DNA from: a virus
Direction: 5' to 3' (one strand)
Length of the DNA stretch: 22,272 nucleotides
IMG/VR virus record: IMGVR_UViG_3300027736_000274
Span: 1 to 22,272 of that record
In this document: positions 1 to 7,517 of the stretch, one piece after another
Layout of the letters: the number at the start of each line of letters is the position of its first letter
How positions within the stretch are numbered: the stretch's first letter is position 1
Made by a program: the position numbers and the translations under genes
Notes under the pieces: generated by a model
Told to the model about the DNA's origin: nothing
Seen by the model: the letters and a program-made list of their open reading frames with translations, nothing else
Database searches by the model: none

Positions 1-1
1 G

Positions 2-1555
2 CACCGTTCACGTCATCGCGCCAAAATCGCCGCGGCTCAAGCTGCGCTGCCCTCCTTTCCTGCCGCTCGTCCGGCTCAAGGCGTGCGCGATTTCCTGAAC
101 TACTCCGGCGTCGAAGCCGCACGGTTTACGCCGAATCGCGGCACGATGGACTACGCCCCGCTCGATCCCAGCAAAGTGCTCACCGGCTCCGCGCGCAAGA
201 CTGTCCTGCGCAAATGCCGCTGGCTCGCTGTCAATGACGGCTACGCCAAATTCCTCGTGCATGGCCTCGCGAACTTGATCGGTTATTACACCATTCAGCC
301 TGCTACCAAAGACAAGGCGTGGAACAAACTCGCCGAGAAGCATTGGAAGAACCGCATCAAGAATCCCGCCGTGTTTGATCGCACCGGCAAGTTCAATCAC
401 CCACGCTGGCAGCTCGCGCTCTCGCGTGGCAGCATTCGCGATGGCGACATCCTCACCGTCCTGACCTACGCCGCCAGTGGTGCCGGTCAGATCCTCTTGT
501 ATGGCTCGCATCAGGTCGATGATGGCAACAAAAAAGCCGACAACCTCCGCGATGGTGTCTATCACGACAATCTTTTTACGCACACCGGATACAATCTCGT
601 CGATGCCAAAGACGATACCAAAAGCACCGTCATCAAAGCCAGCGATGCGCTATACTACGGCGATTTCCAAGACCCCTGCGAACTCCGGCCGATGCCGCGC
701 TTCACGCATGCGGTGAACGATCTACATGACATCGCCGAAATCGACCTCGACAGCAAACTCGGCATCAAACGCCGTCAGTTCATCGGTCTCTATAAAAAGC
801 GTCAGTCCGCCAAGTTCGGTGGCCCGAATGGCCTCGGCGTTTACACCGCACCCGTCACCACGGCAGGCCCTACGGTCACCGCTACCGCCGCCGATGGCAC
901 GCAAACCTCGCAGCAAACGCTCGTCTCCGTTGAGTCCGTCACCGAACGCACCGGCATCGCCTCACTCGATGAAGGCGAAGACTACGGCGTCATCCAGGCG
1001 GACAATCCCGGCCCGAATGAGCGCGAGTTCAACAAGACGCTCCTTTCCAAGATCGCTCTCGGACTCGGTCTCTCGCCCACCGTTGTCTTCAGCATGCTCG
1101 GTGCCGGTGGCCCCGAGGTGCGCTTTCACATGGCTATGCTGCAACGCTGGATCGAGATCGAGCTGATCAATCTTCTCGCCACCGTTCAGTCCCATTACTT
1201 CTGGGTCATGGGCACCGATATGGCACGCGGTGCCCTGCCCTTCCCTGATGACGACGAATGGTGGAATCACATCGCCATTCCCTGCGCTGATCTCACCATT
1301 GATCGCGGCCGCGAACTCTCCGGCAAAATCAACGCCCTCAAAGTCGGTGCCATCACCCACGCAGATCTCTATGCCGAAGCAGGCCGCGATTGGGAAGATC
1401 AAATCGAACTTCAAGGCGAAATCATCGCCCACGCCTCCCGCGTCGCTGCGGAAAAAGGTTTGAGCGGCGGACTCTCCGACCTCATGCCCGAGTGGAACAC
1501 GACCCGCAACAACGCCGCCGTCGCTCCACCGAGCACCGAGCCGCTGCCAGAATAA
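2..1555 (+). CDS. Phage portal protein, lambda type, 5' end outside window
   Basis: The portal forms the dodecameric ring at one capsid vertex through which DNA is packaged and to which the tail connector attaches. The reading frame is open from base 2 with no stop, so the gene almost certainly starts upstream; a GTG at 83 lies inside the conserved region and is an unlikely start. The residues after it (DFLNYSGVEAARF, then TGSARKTVLRKCRWLAVNDGYA and LIGYY) follow the pattern of lambda gpB-type portals. The segment NEREFNKTLLSKIALGLGLSPTVV, seen about two thirds along, is also typical of the family. The C-terminus is a proline/glutamate-rich tail. The ClpP-like protease and capsid genes downstream give the usual portal-protease-capsid order. 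Family assignment is by recognition, not by a search. The terminase should lie just before base 1. Confidence 0.9.
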   Translation, partial: HRSRHRAKIAAAQAALPSFPAARPAQGVRDFLNYSGVEAARFTPNRGTMDYAPLDPSKVLTGSARKTVLRKCRWLAVNDGYAKFLVHGLANLIGYYTIQPATKDKAWNKLAEKHWKNRIKNPAVFDRTGKFNHPRWQLALSRGSIRDGDILTVLTYAASGAGQILLYGSHQVDDGNKKADNLRDGVYHDNLFTHTGYNLVDAKDDTKSTVIKASDALYYGDFQDPCELRPMPRFTHAVNDLHDIAEIDLDSKLGIKRRQFIGLYKKRQSAKFGGPNGLGVYTAPVTTAGPTVTATAADGTQTSQQTLVSVESVTERTGIASLDEGEDYGVIQADNPGPNEREFNKTLLSKIALGLGLSPTVVFSMLGAGGPEVRFHMAMLQRWIEIELINLLATVQSHYFWVMGTDMARGALPFPDDDEWWNHIAIPCADLTIDRGRELSGKINALKVGAITHADLYAEAGRDWEDQIELQGEIIAHASRVAAEKGLSGGLSDLMPEWNTTRNNAAVAPPSTEPLPE

Positions 1556-1573
1556 ATTCAAATAATTCCGCCG

Positions 1574-2083
1574 ATGATAAATCAACAGGTAATCGCTGCC
1601 AAGCCAACTAAATACAAAGACGTTACATTCCGTTCTAAAAGTGAAGCGAGGTTTGCGGTGATGCTTGAATTAGCGGGTATAAAATGGTGCTATGAACCCA
1701 TTCATAATGACCCCGATTTGCAATGGAAACCTGATTTTTTGTGTGAGTTTCCAATTAGAAACGGTTCAACCTCGGCAGTATTGGTTGAGTATAAGCCAAC
1801 AGAGCCTAATCCTAATTACAAAGAGTGGTGGTTTAATGAAGCAATCAATTCATTAGAAGGCAGCACTATATTAAGCGGGGGGAGTGAAAGCACGATTGAT
1901 GCCGCAGTTCTACTATGGGGTTCTTGGTTTAACGGGATAAATGGGTTCGATTATATTAATGTGATTGTTAATGAAAAAAAAGCAGGTAGCTATTGGAGTA
2001 TTGTTCAGGAGTATTTTGCCGACAAGTTCTTTGGTGCTATGAAATTCAAGCACTCAGCAAATCATTACCGATTCGATCTTTGA
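1574..2083 (+). CDS. PD-(D/E)XK nuclease-like protein, AT-rich intruder gene
   Basis: This 169-residue protein has the layout of a small restriction-like (PD-(D/E)XK) nuclease. E24 sits in SKSEARFAVML, P53-D54 in WKPDF, and E72-x-K74 in VLVEYKP, spaced as expected for the metal-binding core; E41 lies in CYEP. Related phage proteins with an N-terminal (S/T)xxEARFA motif occur as free-standing nucleases. Base composition differs sharply from its neighbours: bases 1621-1680 and 1741-1800 contain 27 and 26 G+C of 60, against 35 of 60 in 2161-2220. It interrupts the conserved portal-protease pair and has no Shine-Dalgarno sequence. I infer a recently acquired moron or homing-endonuclease-like gene. 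A role in DNA processing or exclusion of competing phages is possible but not shown. Confidence 0.72.
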   Translation: MINQQVIAAKPTKYKDVTFRSKSEARFAVMLELAGIKWCYEPIHNDPDLQWKPDFLCEFPIRNGSTSAVLVEYKPTEPNPNYKEWWFNEAINSLEGSTILSGGSESTIDAAVLLWGSWFNGINGFDYINVIVNEKKAGSYWSIVQEYFADKFFGAMKFKHSANHYRFDL

Positions 2084-2090
2084 TTCTCGA

Positions 2091-2096
2091 TTGACA
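2091..2096 (+). promoter_or_regulatory. TTGACA start-associated motif, 13 bases before ATG 2110
   Basis: TTGACA lies 13 bases before the chosen protease start. Its internal TGA is in frame with that ATG. It is one of eight such sites in the window (see findings). Confidence 0.4.
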
Positions 2097-2109
2097 TGTG
2101 CACTCTCGC

Positions 2110-3228
2110 ATGTCCCGCAAAACTTGGTTTTCCATCACCAACACCGCCGCCGCCATTGAAGTCTCCATTCACGACGAGATCGGTGCGTGGGGCATCTCTG
2201 CCAAGGATTTCCTCACCACGCTGAAGTCACAGCCGCAGAATCTCCCACTCAATCTCTCCATTCATTCCCCTGGTGGTGAAGTGTTCGACGGCTGGGCCAT
2301 TTACAATGCGCTGAAGGCGCGCACCGCGCCGGTGAATGTGAAGATCGAAGGTCTCGCCGCGTCGATGGCCTCCGTTATCGCTATGGCTGGCAGCACGATC
2401 ACCATGCCGCGCAATGCTTACCTGATGATTCATAATCCGATGGGTGTTGCCATCGGTGAAGCTGCTGACATGCGCGATCTCGCCGCGCTGCTCGACAAGC
2501 TCCGCGATGGTATCGTTAACGCCTACGAATCACGCACTGGCATGCCGCGTGACGAGATCATCGCGCTCATGGATGCGGAAACATGGATGGACGGTGCCGA
2601 CGCCCTCGCTCGCGGCTTTGTGGACAACAACAGCGACGCCGTCGCGCTTGCCGCCGCTGCCTTTGACACCCGCAAGTTCATCAACATGCCCTCCGCCGCC
2701 ATCACTCCCGCCCAAGAGATCGAGCCGATCTCTACGCCCGTCGCCGATCCCGCACCCGTCGAGCCTGCCGCTCCGGTTGTCGAAGACCCGCCGACCGAAA
2801 TCATTCCCGCCGCATCCGTTGAGCCTCCGGCTCCTGAAGCCAAAGGATTCTTCGAGCGCATCCTCGCCGCTGTCAGTGGCGATGCTACGCTGAAGACCGA
2901 GCTAGCATCCGCTCGCGCCGCCCTCGCTTCACGCGATGGTGAAGTCGCAGCCCTGAATGCCAAGCTCACCGCCGCCGAGGCCAAGGCCGCGCAGTTCGAT
3001 GCTCTCGTCGCGCAGGTGACGCAGCTCGAAGCCGCTGCCAAGACCACCGGCCAAGCTGCCGCCGAGATCGCCGCCGCTCATGGCCTCAAGCCTGAAGCCG
3101 TTGCCGCGCTCCCGTCACCGTCCGATGACGCCGGTGCCGACATCGTCGCGCAGTTCAACGCCATCACCGATCCCGCTGCCAAGCGTGACTTCTATCTCAA
3201 AAACAAGGCCAAACTCAAGGCCGCTTAA
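2110..3228 (+). CDS. ClpP-like (S14) prohead protease fused to scaffold-like coiled coil
   Basis: The N-terminal ~190 residues are a ClpP-fold serine protease of the phage prohead type. HSPGGEVFDG (52-61), the nucleophile S85 in LAASMAS, H108 in LMIHNP, and the phage-typical METW-like segment (DAETWMDGADAL) followed by GFVDN are all present. A Pro/Ala/Glu-rich linker (about residues 195-250) leads to an alanine-rich heptad region (about 260-320) and a basic end (KNKAKLKAA). This resembles a scaffold joined to its protease, as with lambda C/Nu3. ATG 2110 is preferred over GTG 2098 because it lies 13 bases after a TTGACA motif shared with other starts. An in-frame ATG at 2686, at the start of the linker, could make the scaffold part alone. 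The enzyme is expected to mature the prohead inside the assembling capsid. Confidence 0.88.
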   Translation: MSRKTWFSITNTAAAIEVSIHDEIGAWGISAKDFLTTLKSQPQNLPLNLSIHSPGGEVFDGWAIYNALKARTAPVNVKIEGLAASMASVIAMAGSTITMPRNAYLMIHNPMGVAIGEAADMRDLAALLDKLRDGIVNAYESRTGMPRDEIIALMDAETWMDGADALARGFVDNNSDAVALAAAAFDTRKFINMPSAAITPAQEIEPISTPVADPAPVEPAAPVVEDPPTEIIPAASVEPPAPEAKGFFERILAAVSGDATLKTELASARAALASRDGEVAALNAKLTAAEAKAAQFDALVAQVTQLEAAAKTTGQAAAEIAAAHGLKPEAVAALPSPSDDAGADIVAQFNAITDPAAKRDFYLKNKAKLKAA

Positions 3229-3249
3229 TCCTTCTTCTCTCTCACTCTC

Positions 3250-4131
3250 ATGACTCTCAATTTCAATGATGCCATCTACGCTCAGGAAGTGCTCAACGCC
3301 TTCGTTGCGAATCTCACACCGCTAAACGCGTTCTCTCGCGATTTCTCCGGTGCCACTGCTCAACGCGGTAACGTTATCTACGTTCCCCGCATCGACGCTG
3401 TGACTGCCACCACCTTCAACCAGTCCTACATCGGCACGGGTGGAACGGTGAACACCATCACCGTCAATCTGAATCAACACCGCATTCAGACCATCGACCT
3501 GACCGATGTGCAGCAGCTCAACAGCTCCGCCGCGAAGATCGAAAACTTCGCAGCCCAGCAGGGCAAGGCACTCGCCAAAATCGTCCTTCAGGACATCTGG
3601 AGCATCATCACCACGACGAACTTCACGTCCGCCACGGTGACGACTGCCGCTGCCAACTGGAGCAAGACACAGGCCCGCGCCATGCGTAAAGCTCTCGCTG
3701 CCGACAACGTCAACATGGACAACATCAGCCTCATCCTCTCTGTGGATGCGTATGATGCGCTCCTCGGTGACTCCACCATCAATCAGGCTTACGCCTACGG
3801 CTCCGCCGCTGCGATTCAGGATGGCAAGATTCCGAAACTGCTCGGCATGAGCGTTTACGAGTCCAACGTCATCCCGCTCAATAGCATCAGCCTCAACAGC
3901 TTCGCCTGCCATTCCGACGCCATCGCCGTCGCTATGCGCAACGTGTCTGCTGCTGTGCCTGATGGTGTCTATCAGGGCCTCGAAATGCTCACTGATCCCG
4001 CCAGCGGCATCAGCATGGGCTACCGCCGCTACTACGACGGCACCACAGGTAAAACCCACGCGTCTGTCGAGTGTCTCTTCGGCTACGCGGCCGGTCTCAC
4101 CCCCGGCCTCAAACTCGCCACGGTGCCGTAA
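3250..4131 (+). CDS. Major capsid protein (HK97-fold, P22-coat-like family)
   Basis: The protein has 293 residues and follows the protease by 21 bases, the usual position for the capsid subunit. The start FNDAIYAQEVLNAFVANLTPLN, the RGNVIYVPRID stretch and the later LLGMSVYESN segment (about residues 198-207) match the pattern of P22-coat-like capsid proteins with an HK97 core: an N-terminal arm, a beta-rich E-loop region rich in Thr/Asn, a long spine helix (about 95-118), and a P-domain. I see no separate decoration gene next to it. The upstream sequence is pyrimidine-rich (CTCTCTCACTCTC) with no Shine-Dalgarno sequence. A hairpin pair including a rho-independent terminator follows at once, as expected for a gene expressed at high level. 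Identity is by recognition and synteny. Confidence 0.85.
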   Translation: MTLNFNDAIYAQEVLNAFVANLTPLNAFSRDFSGATAQRGNVIYVPRIDAVTATTFNQSYIGTGGTVNTITVNLNQHRIQTIDLTDVQQLNSSAAKIENFAAQQGKALAKIVLQDIWSIITTTNFTSATVTTAAANWSKTQARAMRKALAADNVNMDNISLILSVDAYDALLGDSTINQAYAYGSAAAIQDGKIPKLLGMSVYESNVIPLNSISLNSFACHSDAIAVAMRNVSAAVPDGVYQGLEMLTDPASGISMGYRRYYDGTTGKTHASVECLFGYAAGLTPGLKLATVP

Positions 4132-4152
4132 TCGCACCCCTCATCACAGCGG

Positions 4153-4175
4153 CGCAGAGAATGGTGCTCTCTGCG
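4153..4175 (+). terminator. Perfect hairpin in capsid 3' UTR
   Basis: CGCAGAGA (4153-4160) pairs perfectly with TCTCTGCG (4168-4175) around a 7-base loop. It lacks a T tract of its own and precedes the stronger terminator at 4197-4236. It may protect the capsid mRNA 3' end or assist termination. Confidence 0.5.
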
Positions 4176-4196
4176 TCGCTCCATCTTGGGAGCAAT

Positions 4197-4236
4197 CCCG
4201 CCCGCGTTCGGAGCACCACCGGCGCGGGTTTTTTTT
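4197..4236 (+). terminator. Rho-independent terminator after the capsid gene
   Basis: CCCGCCCG (4197-4204) pairs with CGGCGCGGG (4220-4228) with one bulged base, and eight T residues follow directly (4229-4236). The next gene's ATG (4237) abuts the last T. That gene must therefore be read from transcripts that pass the terminator, or from another promoter. Confidence 0.8.
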
Positions 4237-4530
4237 ATGACCATGACTAAAAGAACAACCAAAGAAAGAAAGCTAACCAAAGAACTCAGGGCAACAATTC
4301 GACAAAGAAATGAATTAGAAACTCAGTTGGCAGCCATCGGTCAATTCCTTCCTGGTCGCAACCCTCTGTCCCTTGAAGAAACGCAGCGTTGCATCAATGC
4401 CGCGCTTTGGAATGTGAGTGATCGTCTCACATCGCTCGAATCAAAAATGAACGGCATTTTACAAGCCGCTGAAAGCACTGAGTCCGTGATGAAGAAAATG
4501 CACGCTCTTTCTCAATTTCTAAACACATGA
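4237..4530 (+). CDS. Small basic coiled-coil protein of unknown function
   Basis: The protein has 97 residues and a very basic start (MTMTKRTTKERKLTKELRA). This is followed by heptad-like helices (QRNELETQLAAI; DRLTSLESKMNGILQAAEST) that suggest a coiled-coil oligomer. No family is recognised. ATG 4237 directly follows the T tract of the capsid terminator, with a second ATG at 4243; there is no room for a ribosome binding site. Its stop overlaps the next gene's start (ATGA at 4527), so it is translationally coupled to the glycosyltransferase gene. The first ~90 bases are AT-rich compared with the capsid gene, which fits separate acquisition. A role as adaptor or partner of the glycosyltransferases is speculation from position only. 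Confidence 0.6.
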   Translation: MTMTKRTTKERKLTKELRATIRQRNELETQLAAIGQFLPGRNPLSLEETQRCINAALWNVSDRLTSLESKMNGILQAAESTESVMKKMHALSQFLNT

Positions 4531-6230
4531 GCCAAATTTCCCTCTGCATCATCGCTGGCAACGTCGCGCACTACCTGCCGCGTTTCCTTGAATCCTTCAA
4601 ACCACTCGTGGACGAGATCGTTGTCGTCCAGGCCATCGGAAATCAAGCCAGCGATAGCACACTCGACATCGCCCGTGCGCATGGCTGCCATGTCGCCGTG
4701 TATCAAAACGATCCCGCGCATGATTGGCCTCATGTGGATGACTTCGCTGCTGCCCGTAATCTCGCCTTCTCCCTCGCCTCGCATGCGTGGGTTATGTGGG
4801 CAGATACTGACGACACCATCTCACCGCACAGCATCAAGCAACTCAAGCAGGCTCTCGCCACCGCGCATCGCGACACCGTGGCCATCGCCGCGCTTTACAA
4901 CGTGCCCGAGGATGGCTTGTGTGTGTATCGCGAGCGCATCGTGCGCAAAGGTCATGCCCGCTGGATATATCCCATCCACGAGACGCTCGATTTTTCCGAT
5001 GAGGAAAAGACGCACATCATGCGTGTCCCTGCCGTCATCGAGCACATGCCCGATCTCAAACGTGGTCGCGTGGCCAATGACGAGCGCAATGCTCGCATTC
5101 TCGAAAGCATCCCTGCCGAAGTGCGCACCACGGGTCACACCTTCCATTTGTTTCAGTCGCTCCGCGCTCTGGGTCGCATCGGTGAAGCCATCCAGATCGC
5201 CACCGGTCTCCTGCGTTCACCGCCGCCCGATCTCGGTGCGCCAGAGCACTATGAACTGCTCATCGCCCTCTCGCAGCTCAACGACTCACCGGCGAACCGT
5301 GCGCAAATGCTCCTGCAAGCCGTTGGAGTCTGCCCTGAACGCCGCGAAGCCTATGGCGAACTCGCCCTGGCAGAGATCGGCTTGAACCGTCCCGAGGCCA
5401 TGCTCGCATGGACGACGGCCATGATGTCACTGCCTCCGCCCGTTGGCTATCTCTGGAATGCCCGTGCTAAATACTACGGTTGGTGCGGTGTGAATCTGCA
5501 CGCCATGGCACATCGCGCTAATAATCAGCACCACAAAGCCGATGCGCTGGAATTGAACCACTTCAAAGCCCACGGTGCCAAGATCAGCCTGCTGCATGCC
5601 ACGCGCGGCCGTCCTCAACTCGCCGCCAAGTCCCGGCTCATGTGGTTCAATCGTGCAGACAACCCTGATGCCATCGAGCACATCTTCGCCTTCGACCCCG
5701 ATGACGAAGCCAGCAATGCGTTGAGTCTTTATCGGCATGTCGTGCCGATGGATGGCAGCGGTGCCAGTGTCGGTGCATGGAATGCCGCTGCACAAGCCAG
5801 CGCCGGTCAGATACTTGTCCAGCTCAACGATGATTTCATCCCGCCGATGCATTGGGACACGCTCATCCTCGAAGCCTTCGCAGGCAAGATCGGCCAGCCA
5901 GCCGCGCTGCATGTCAGCGATGGCCACCGCACCGACGATTTGCTCTGTCTCTGCATCATCACGCGCGCGCGCTACAAGCAGCAAAATCATTTCCTCCACC
6001 CGCGCTTCAAGTCTGTTTACAGCGACAACTATCATTCCGTCATGGCCTACAATGACGGCATCGTCATTGATGCGCGTCACATCGTCATTGAGCACGACCA
6101 TCCCTATTTCAAAGGCGGCGAAGGATGGGACGAAACCTACGCGAAGCACAACTCCGCCGAACGCATGGCCGAAGGCAAAGCCATCTTCACCGAACTCACC
6201 GGACTCGATCCCGATCAAATGACACCATGA
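4527..6230 (+). CDS. Two-domain glycosyltransferase (GT2/GT-A type)
   Basis: This 567-residue protein transfers sugar from a nucleotide-sugar donor. Domain 1 (about 1-200) starts ISLCIIAGN. It carries DFAAARN (72-78) and the DxD-type metal site WADTDD (91-96), and resembles GT2 enzymes of the SPBc2/TPR-associated type. A helical, TPR-like middle (about 200-345) follows. Domain 2 (about 350-555) restarts a GT fold with ISLLHATRGRP (353-363) and the acidic motif QLNDDF (432-437). No membrane segment is seen, so it should act in the cytoplasm. It overlaps both neighbours by ATGA and stands directly behind the capsid genes. That suggests it glycosylates a virion protein rather than cell-surface sugars, which is inference. 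Lipopolysaccharide modification is the main alternative. Confidence 0.83.
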   Translation: MSQISLCIIAGNVAHYLPRFLESFKPLVDEIVVVQAIGNQASDSTLDIARAHGCHVAVYQNDPAHDWPHVDDFAAARNLAFSLASHAWVMWADTDDTISPHSIKQLKQALATAHRDTVAIAALYNVPEDGLCVYRERIVRKGHARWIYPIHETLDFSDEEKTHIMRVPAVIEHMPDLKRGRVANDERNARILESIPAEVRTTGHTFHLFQSLRALGRIGEAIQIATGLLRSPPPDLGAPEHYELLIALSQLNDSPANRAQMLLQAVGVCPERREAYGELALAEIGLNRPEAMLAWTTAMMSLPPPVGYLWNARAKYYGWCGVNLHAMAHRANNQHHKADALELNHFKAHGAKISLLHATRGRPQLAAKSRLMWFNRADNPDAIEHIFAFDPDDEASNALSLYRHVVPMDGSGASVGAWNAAAQASAGQILVQLNDDFIPPMHWDTLILEAFAGKIGQPAALHVSDGHRTDDLLCLCIITRARYKQQNHFLHPRFKSVYSDNYHSVMAYNDGIVIDARHIVIEHDHPYFKGGEGWDETYAKHNSAERMAEGKAIFTELTGLDPDQMTP

Positions 6231-6820
6231 GCCGCCCCCTTCTCTCCATCCTCACCCCCGCCTGCTGGGAACGTGCCGACAAAGTGCGCACGCTTCGCGA
6301 TGAACTCAAATCGCAGATCGACCAATGCCCATCCGGCACCGTGGAGCATCTTGTGCTGCTCGATAACCGCACGCGCTCTGTCGGCCTCAAACGGCAAGCC
6401 CTGCTCGATGCCGCGCTCGGTGACTACATCGCCTATGTGGACGACGACGACTGGATTGCGCAAGACTACGTCCCCGCCCTTTTGGCTGGCATCGAATCCG
6501 GTGCCGATGTCATCACCTTCGAGCAGCAAGTCCACGTCAACGACCAGCAAGGCAAGGTCGTCATGCATCTCGGAGCCACTGACGAAGTCTGGAAACCGGG
6601 GCGCATCACCCAGCGCAATGCCTGGCAAGTCTGCGCATGGAAACGCACCATTGCCCAGCGCGGCCTCTTCCCCGACATCATGGACGGTGAAGACCTCGCA
6701 TGGCTCCGCCAGATCCGCCCCTTCGCCAAAACCGAGCACCACATTCCCGCAATACTGCACACCTACCGCTTCAACTCCGCGCAAACCTTAGCCACCGGCA
6801 AAACCGCTCCAGGTTCATAA
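6227..6820 (+). CDS. Small GT2 family glycosyltransferase
   Basis: The 197-residue protein begins RPLLSILTPACWER. It carries SVGLKRQALLDAALGDYIAY followed by the acidic metal-binding motif VDDDDW (71-76), the hallmark of GT-A/GT2 enzymes. The late segment MDGEDLAWL resembles the catalytic-base (ED) region. The start at 6227 is chosen because it forms ATGA with the preceding stop; an in-frame extension upstream lies wholly inside the previous gene. It has no membrane anchor and is shorter than most chromosomal GT2 proteins. With the preceding two-domain enzyme it gives three GT domains in one transcription unit, which could build a short glycan stepwise. The unit ends at the terminator at 6948-6988. 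Confidence 0.82.
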   Translation: MSRPLLSILTPACWERADKVRTLRDELKSQIDQCPSGTVEHLVLLDNRTRSVGLKRQALLDAALGDYIAYVDDDDWIAQDYVPALLAGIESGADVITFEQQVHVNDQQGKVVMHLGATDEVWKPGRITQRNAWQVCAWKRTIAQRGLFPDIMDGEDLAWLRQIRPFAKTEHHIPAILHTYRFNSAQTLATGKTAPGS

Positions 6821-6899
6821 ATCTCCGGTTAATCCTGAAAAATTCCGGTTCCGTAAATTCCGTGCATTCCGTGGGCCATCATCTCCAGTCTCTTTGACA
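6821..6899 (+). repeat. Degenerate copy of dispersed repeat family A
   Basis: The 185-base gap after the glycosyltransferases holds CTCCGGTTA and AAAAATTCCGGTT fragments that recur at 9462-9497. It also holds CTCCAGTCTCTTTGACA (6883-6899), identical over 17 bases to 9530-9546. The TTGACA here has no start codon at 13 or 16 bases, so this copy looks like a relic junction. No gene is seen in the gap before 7006. Confidence 0.55.
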
Positions 6900-6947
6900 T
6901 TCCCGCGCACACGTCAGTCGTTCGTTTCATCGTGTGTTCATAGGCAC

Positions 6948-6988
6948 GGGCCGCGCTCTTTTGGTTGGGGGCGCGGCCCCTTTGTTTT
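6948..6988 (+). terminator. Rho-independent terminator closing the glycosyltransferase unit
   Basis: GGGCCGCGC (6948-6956) pairs perfectly with GCGCGGCCC (6971-6979) around a 14-base loop. It is followed by a T-rich run (6981-6988). The arrangement copies the one after the capsid gene: terminator, then almost at once a new gene. Confidence 0.8.
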
Positions 6989-6992
6989 GACT
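6987..6992 (+). promoter_or_regulatory. TTGACT start-associated motif, 13 bases before ATG 7006
   Basis: A one-mismatch form (TTGACT) lies 13 bases before ATG 7006, with its TGA in frame. It supports the short reading frame at 7006 as a gene. Confidence 0.35.
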
Positions 6993-7005
6993 GTGCCGCT
7001 CTGGC

Positions 7006-7095
7006 ATGTCAGCACCTGCCACTGAGACTTGCCCGCCTGAATATGGCGACATCGAACGCGCCGAGTGGGAAGCTCAACACTCCACGCACCGATGA
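7006..7095 (+). CDS. 29-residue peptide coupled to the next gene
   Basis: This is a short, acidic reading frame (MSAPATETCPPEYG, then DIERAEWEAQHSTHR). Three things support it: the TTGAC motif at the standard 13-base distance before its ATG; its stop forming ATGA with the start at 7092, the coupling used throughout this phage; and its position as the first frame after a terminator. Many siphophages have very small head-joining or leader peptides here, but I recognise no family. It could also be a leader frame whose main effect is to deliver ribosomes to the next gene. Confidence 0.5.
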   Translation: MSAPATETCPPEYGDIERAEWEAQHSTHR

Positions 7096-7445
7096 GCCTC
7101 GTCAATGCCATCAAAGCCGCCGAGCTGCGCACGCTGGACTCGCTCACGGCGCAGTATCCCGGCACCGTCGTCATCGACGGCACCACCTACAACAACGTCG
7201 CCGTTTTGGCTGAGCGTGGCATGGTCAAAGACGCCAAAGGCGGCTTCAAACAAGGCCGCATGCTTACCATCTTCATCGCCTATTCGCGAATCGCAGAATC
7301 CACGCTGGTCGATGCCAACCGTGGCACCAATAAGCGTCTCGACGTCACCCACCTCGGCAAATCCTACCGACTCACCGACGACGGTGTCGAGCACGATCCC
7401 CACAAAACCCGCTGGCAACTCTCCGCCGCCGAGTCCGTCTCTTAA
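7092..7445 (+). CDS. Probable neck/head-tail joining protein
   Basis: The protein has 117 residues and is predicted beta-rich after an N-terminal helix (SLVNAIKAAELRTLDSLTAQ). The end, HLGKSYRLTDDGVEHDPHKTRWQLSA, recalls the beta-barrel end of lambda FII-like head-tail joining proteins, which are also about 117 residues. The evidence is only length, position between the head genes and the tail-completion gene, and this weak pattern. The start at 7092 forms ATGA with the preceding 29-codon frame; an alternative ATG at 7065 would overlap that frame by 31 bases. A different neck role is equally possible. Confidence 0.5.
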   Translation: MSLVNAIKAAELRTLDSLTAQYPGTVVIDGTTYNNVAVLAERGMVKDAKGGFKQGRMLTIFIAYSRIAESTLVDANRGTNKRLDVTHLGKSYRLTDDGVEHDPHKTRWQLSAAESVS

Positions 7446-7450
7446 ATCAA

Positions 7451-7488
7451 TCTCCGTTTACTCCGCTATCTCCTGTTCAAAATTCTGG
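7451..7488 (+). repeat. Dispersed repeat family A, copy 1
   Basis: This copy opens TCTCCGTTTACTCCG and continues TATCTCCTGTTCAAAA. It matches 9498-9535 closely and matches, without gaps at 31 of 38 positions, bases 14887-14924 inside the tail-fibre gene. It is followed by GTCTTTGACA and the next start. Confidence 0.8.
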
Positions 7489-7495
7489 ACTGTCT

Positions 7496-7501
7496 TTGAC
7501 A
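7496..7501 (+). promoter_or_regulatory. TTGACA start-associated motif, 16 bases before ATG 7518
   Basis: TTGACA directly follows repeat A and lies 16 bases before ATG 7518, with its TGA in frame. Confidence 0.4.
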
Positions 7502-7517
7502 AAGGCTTCTTCCCCAT

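Noticed and set aside
3322-4137. Long - strand open frame opposite the capsid gene
   Set aside because: It is a by-product of C-ending codons in the capsid gene; its translation is low quality and no start signal precedes it.
6900-6947. A gene after the TTGACA at 6894-6899
   Set aside because: No start codon lies 13 or 16 bases downstream, and the short frames end in TAG before the terminator.
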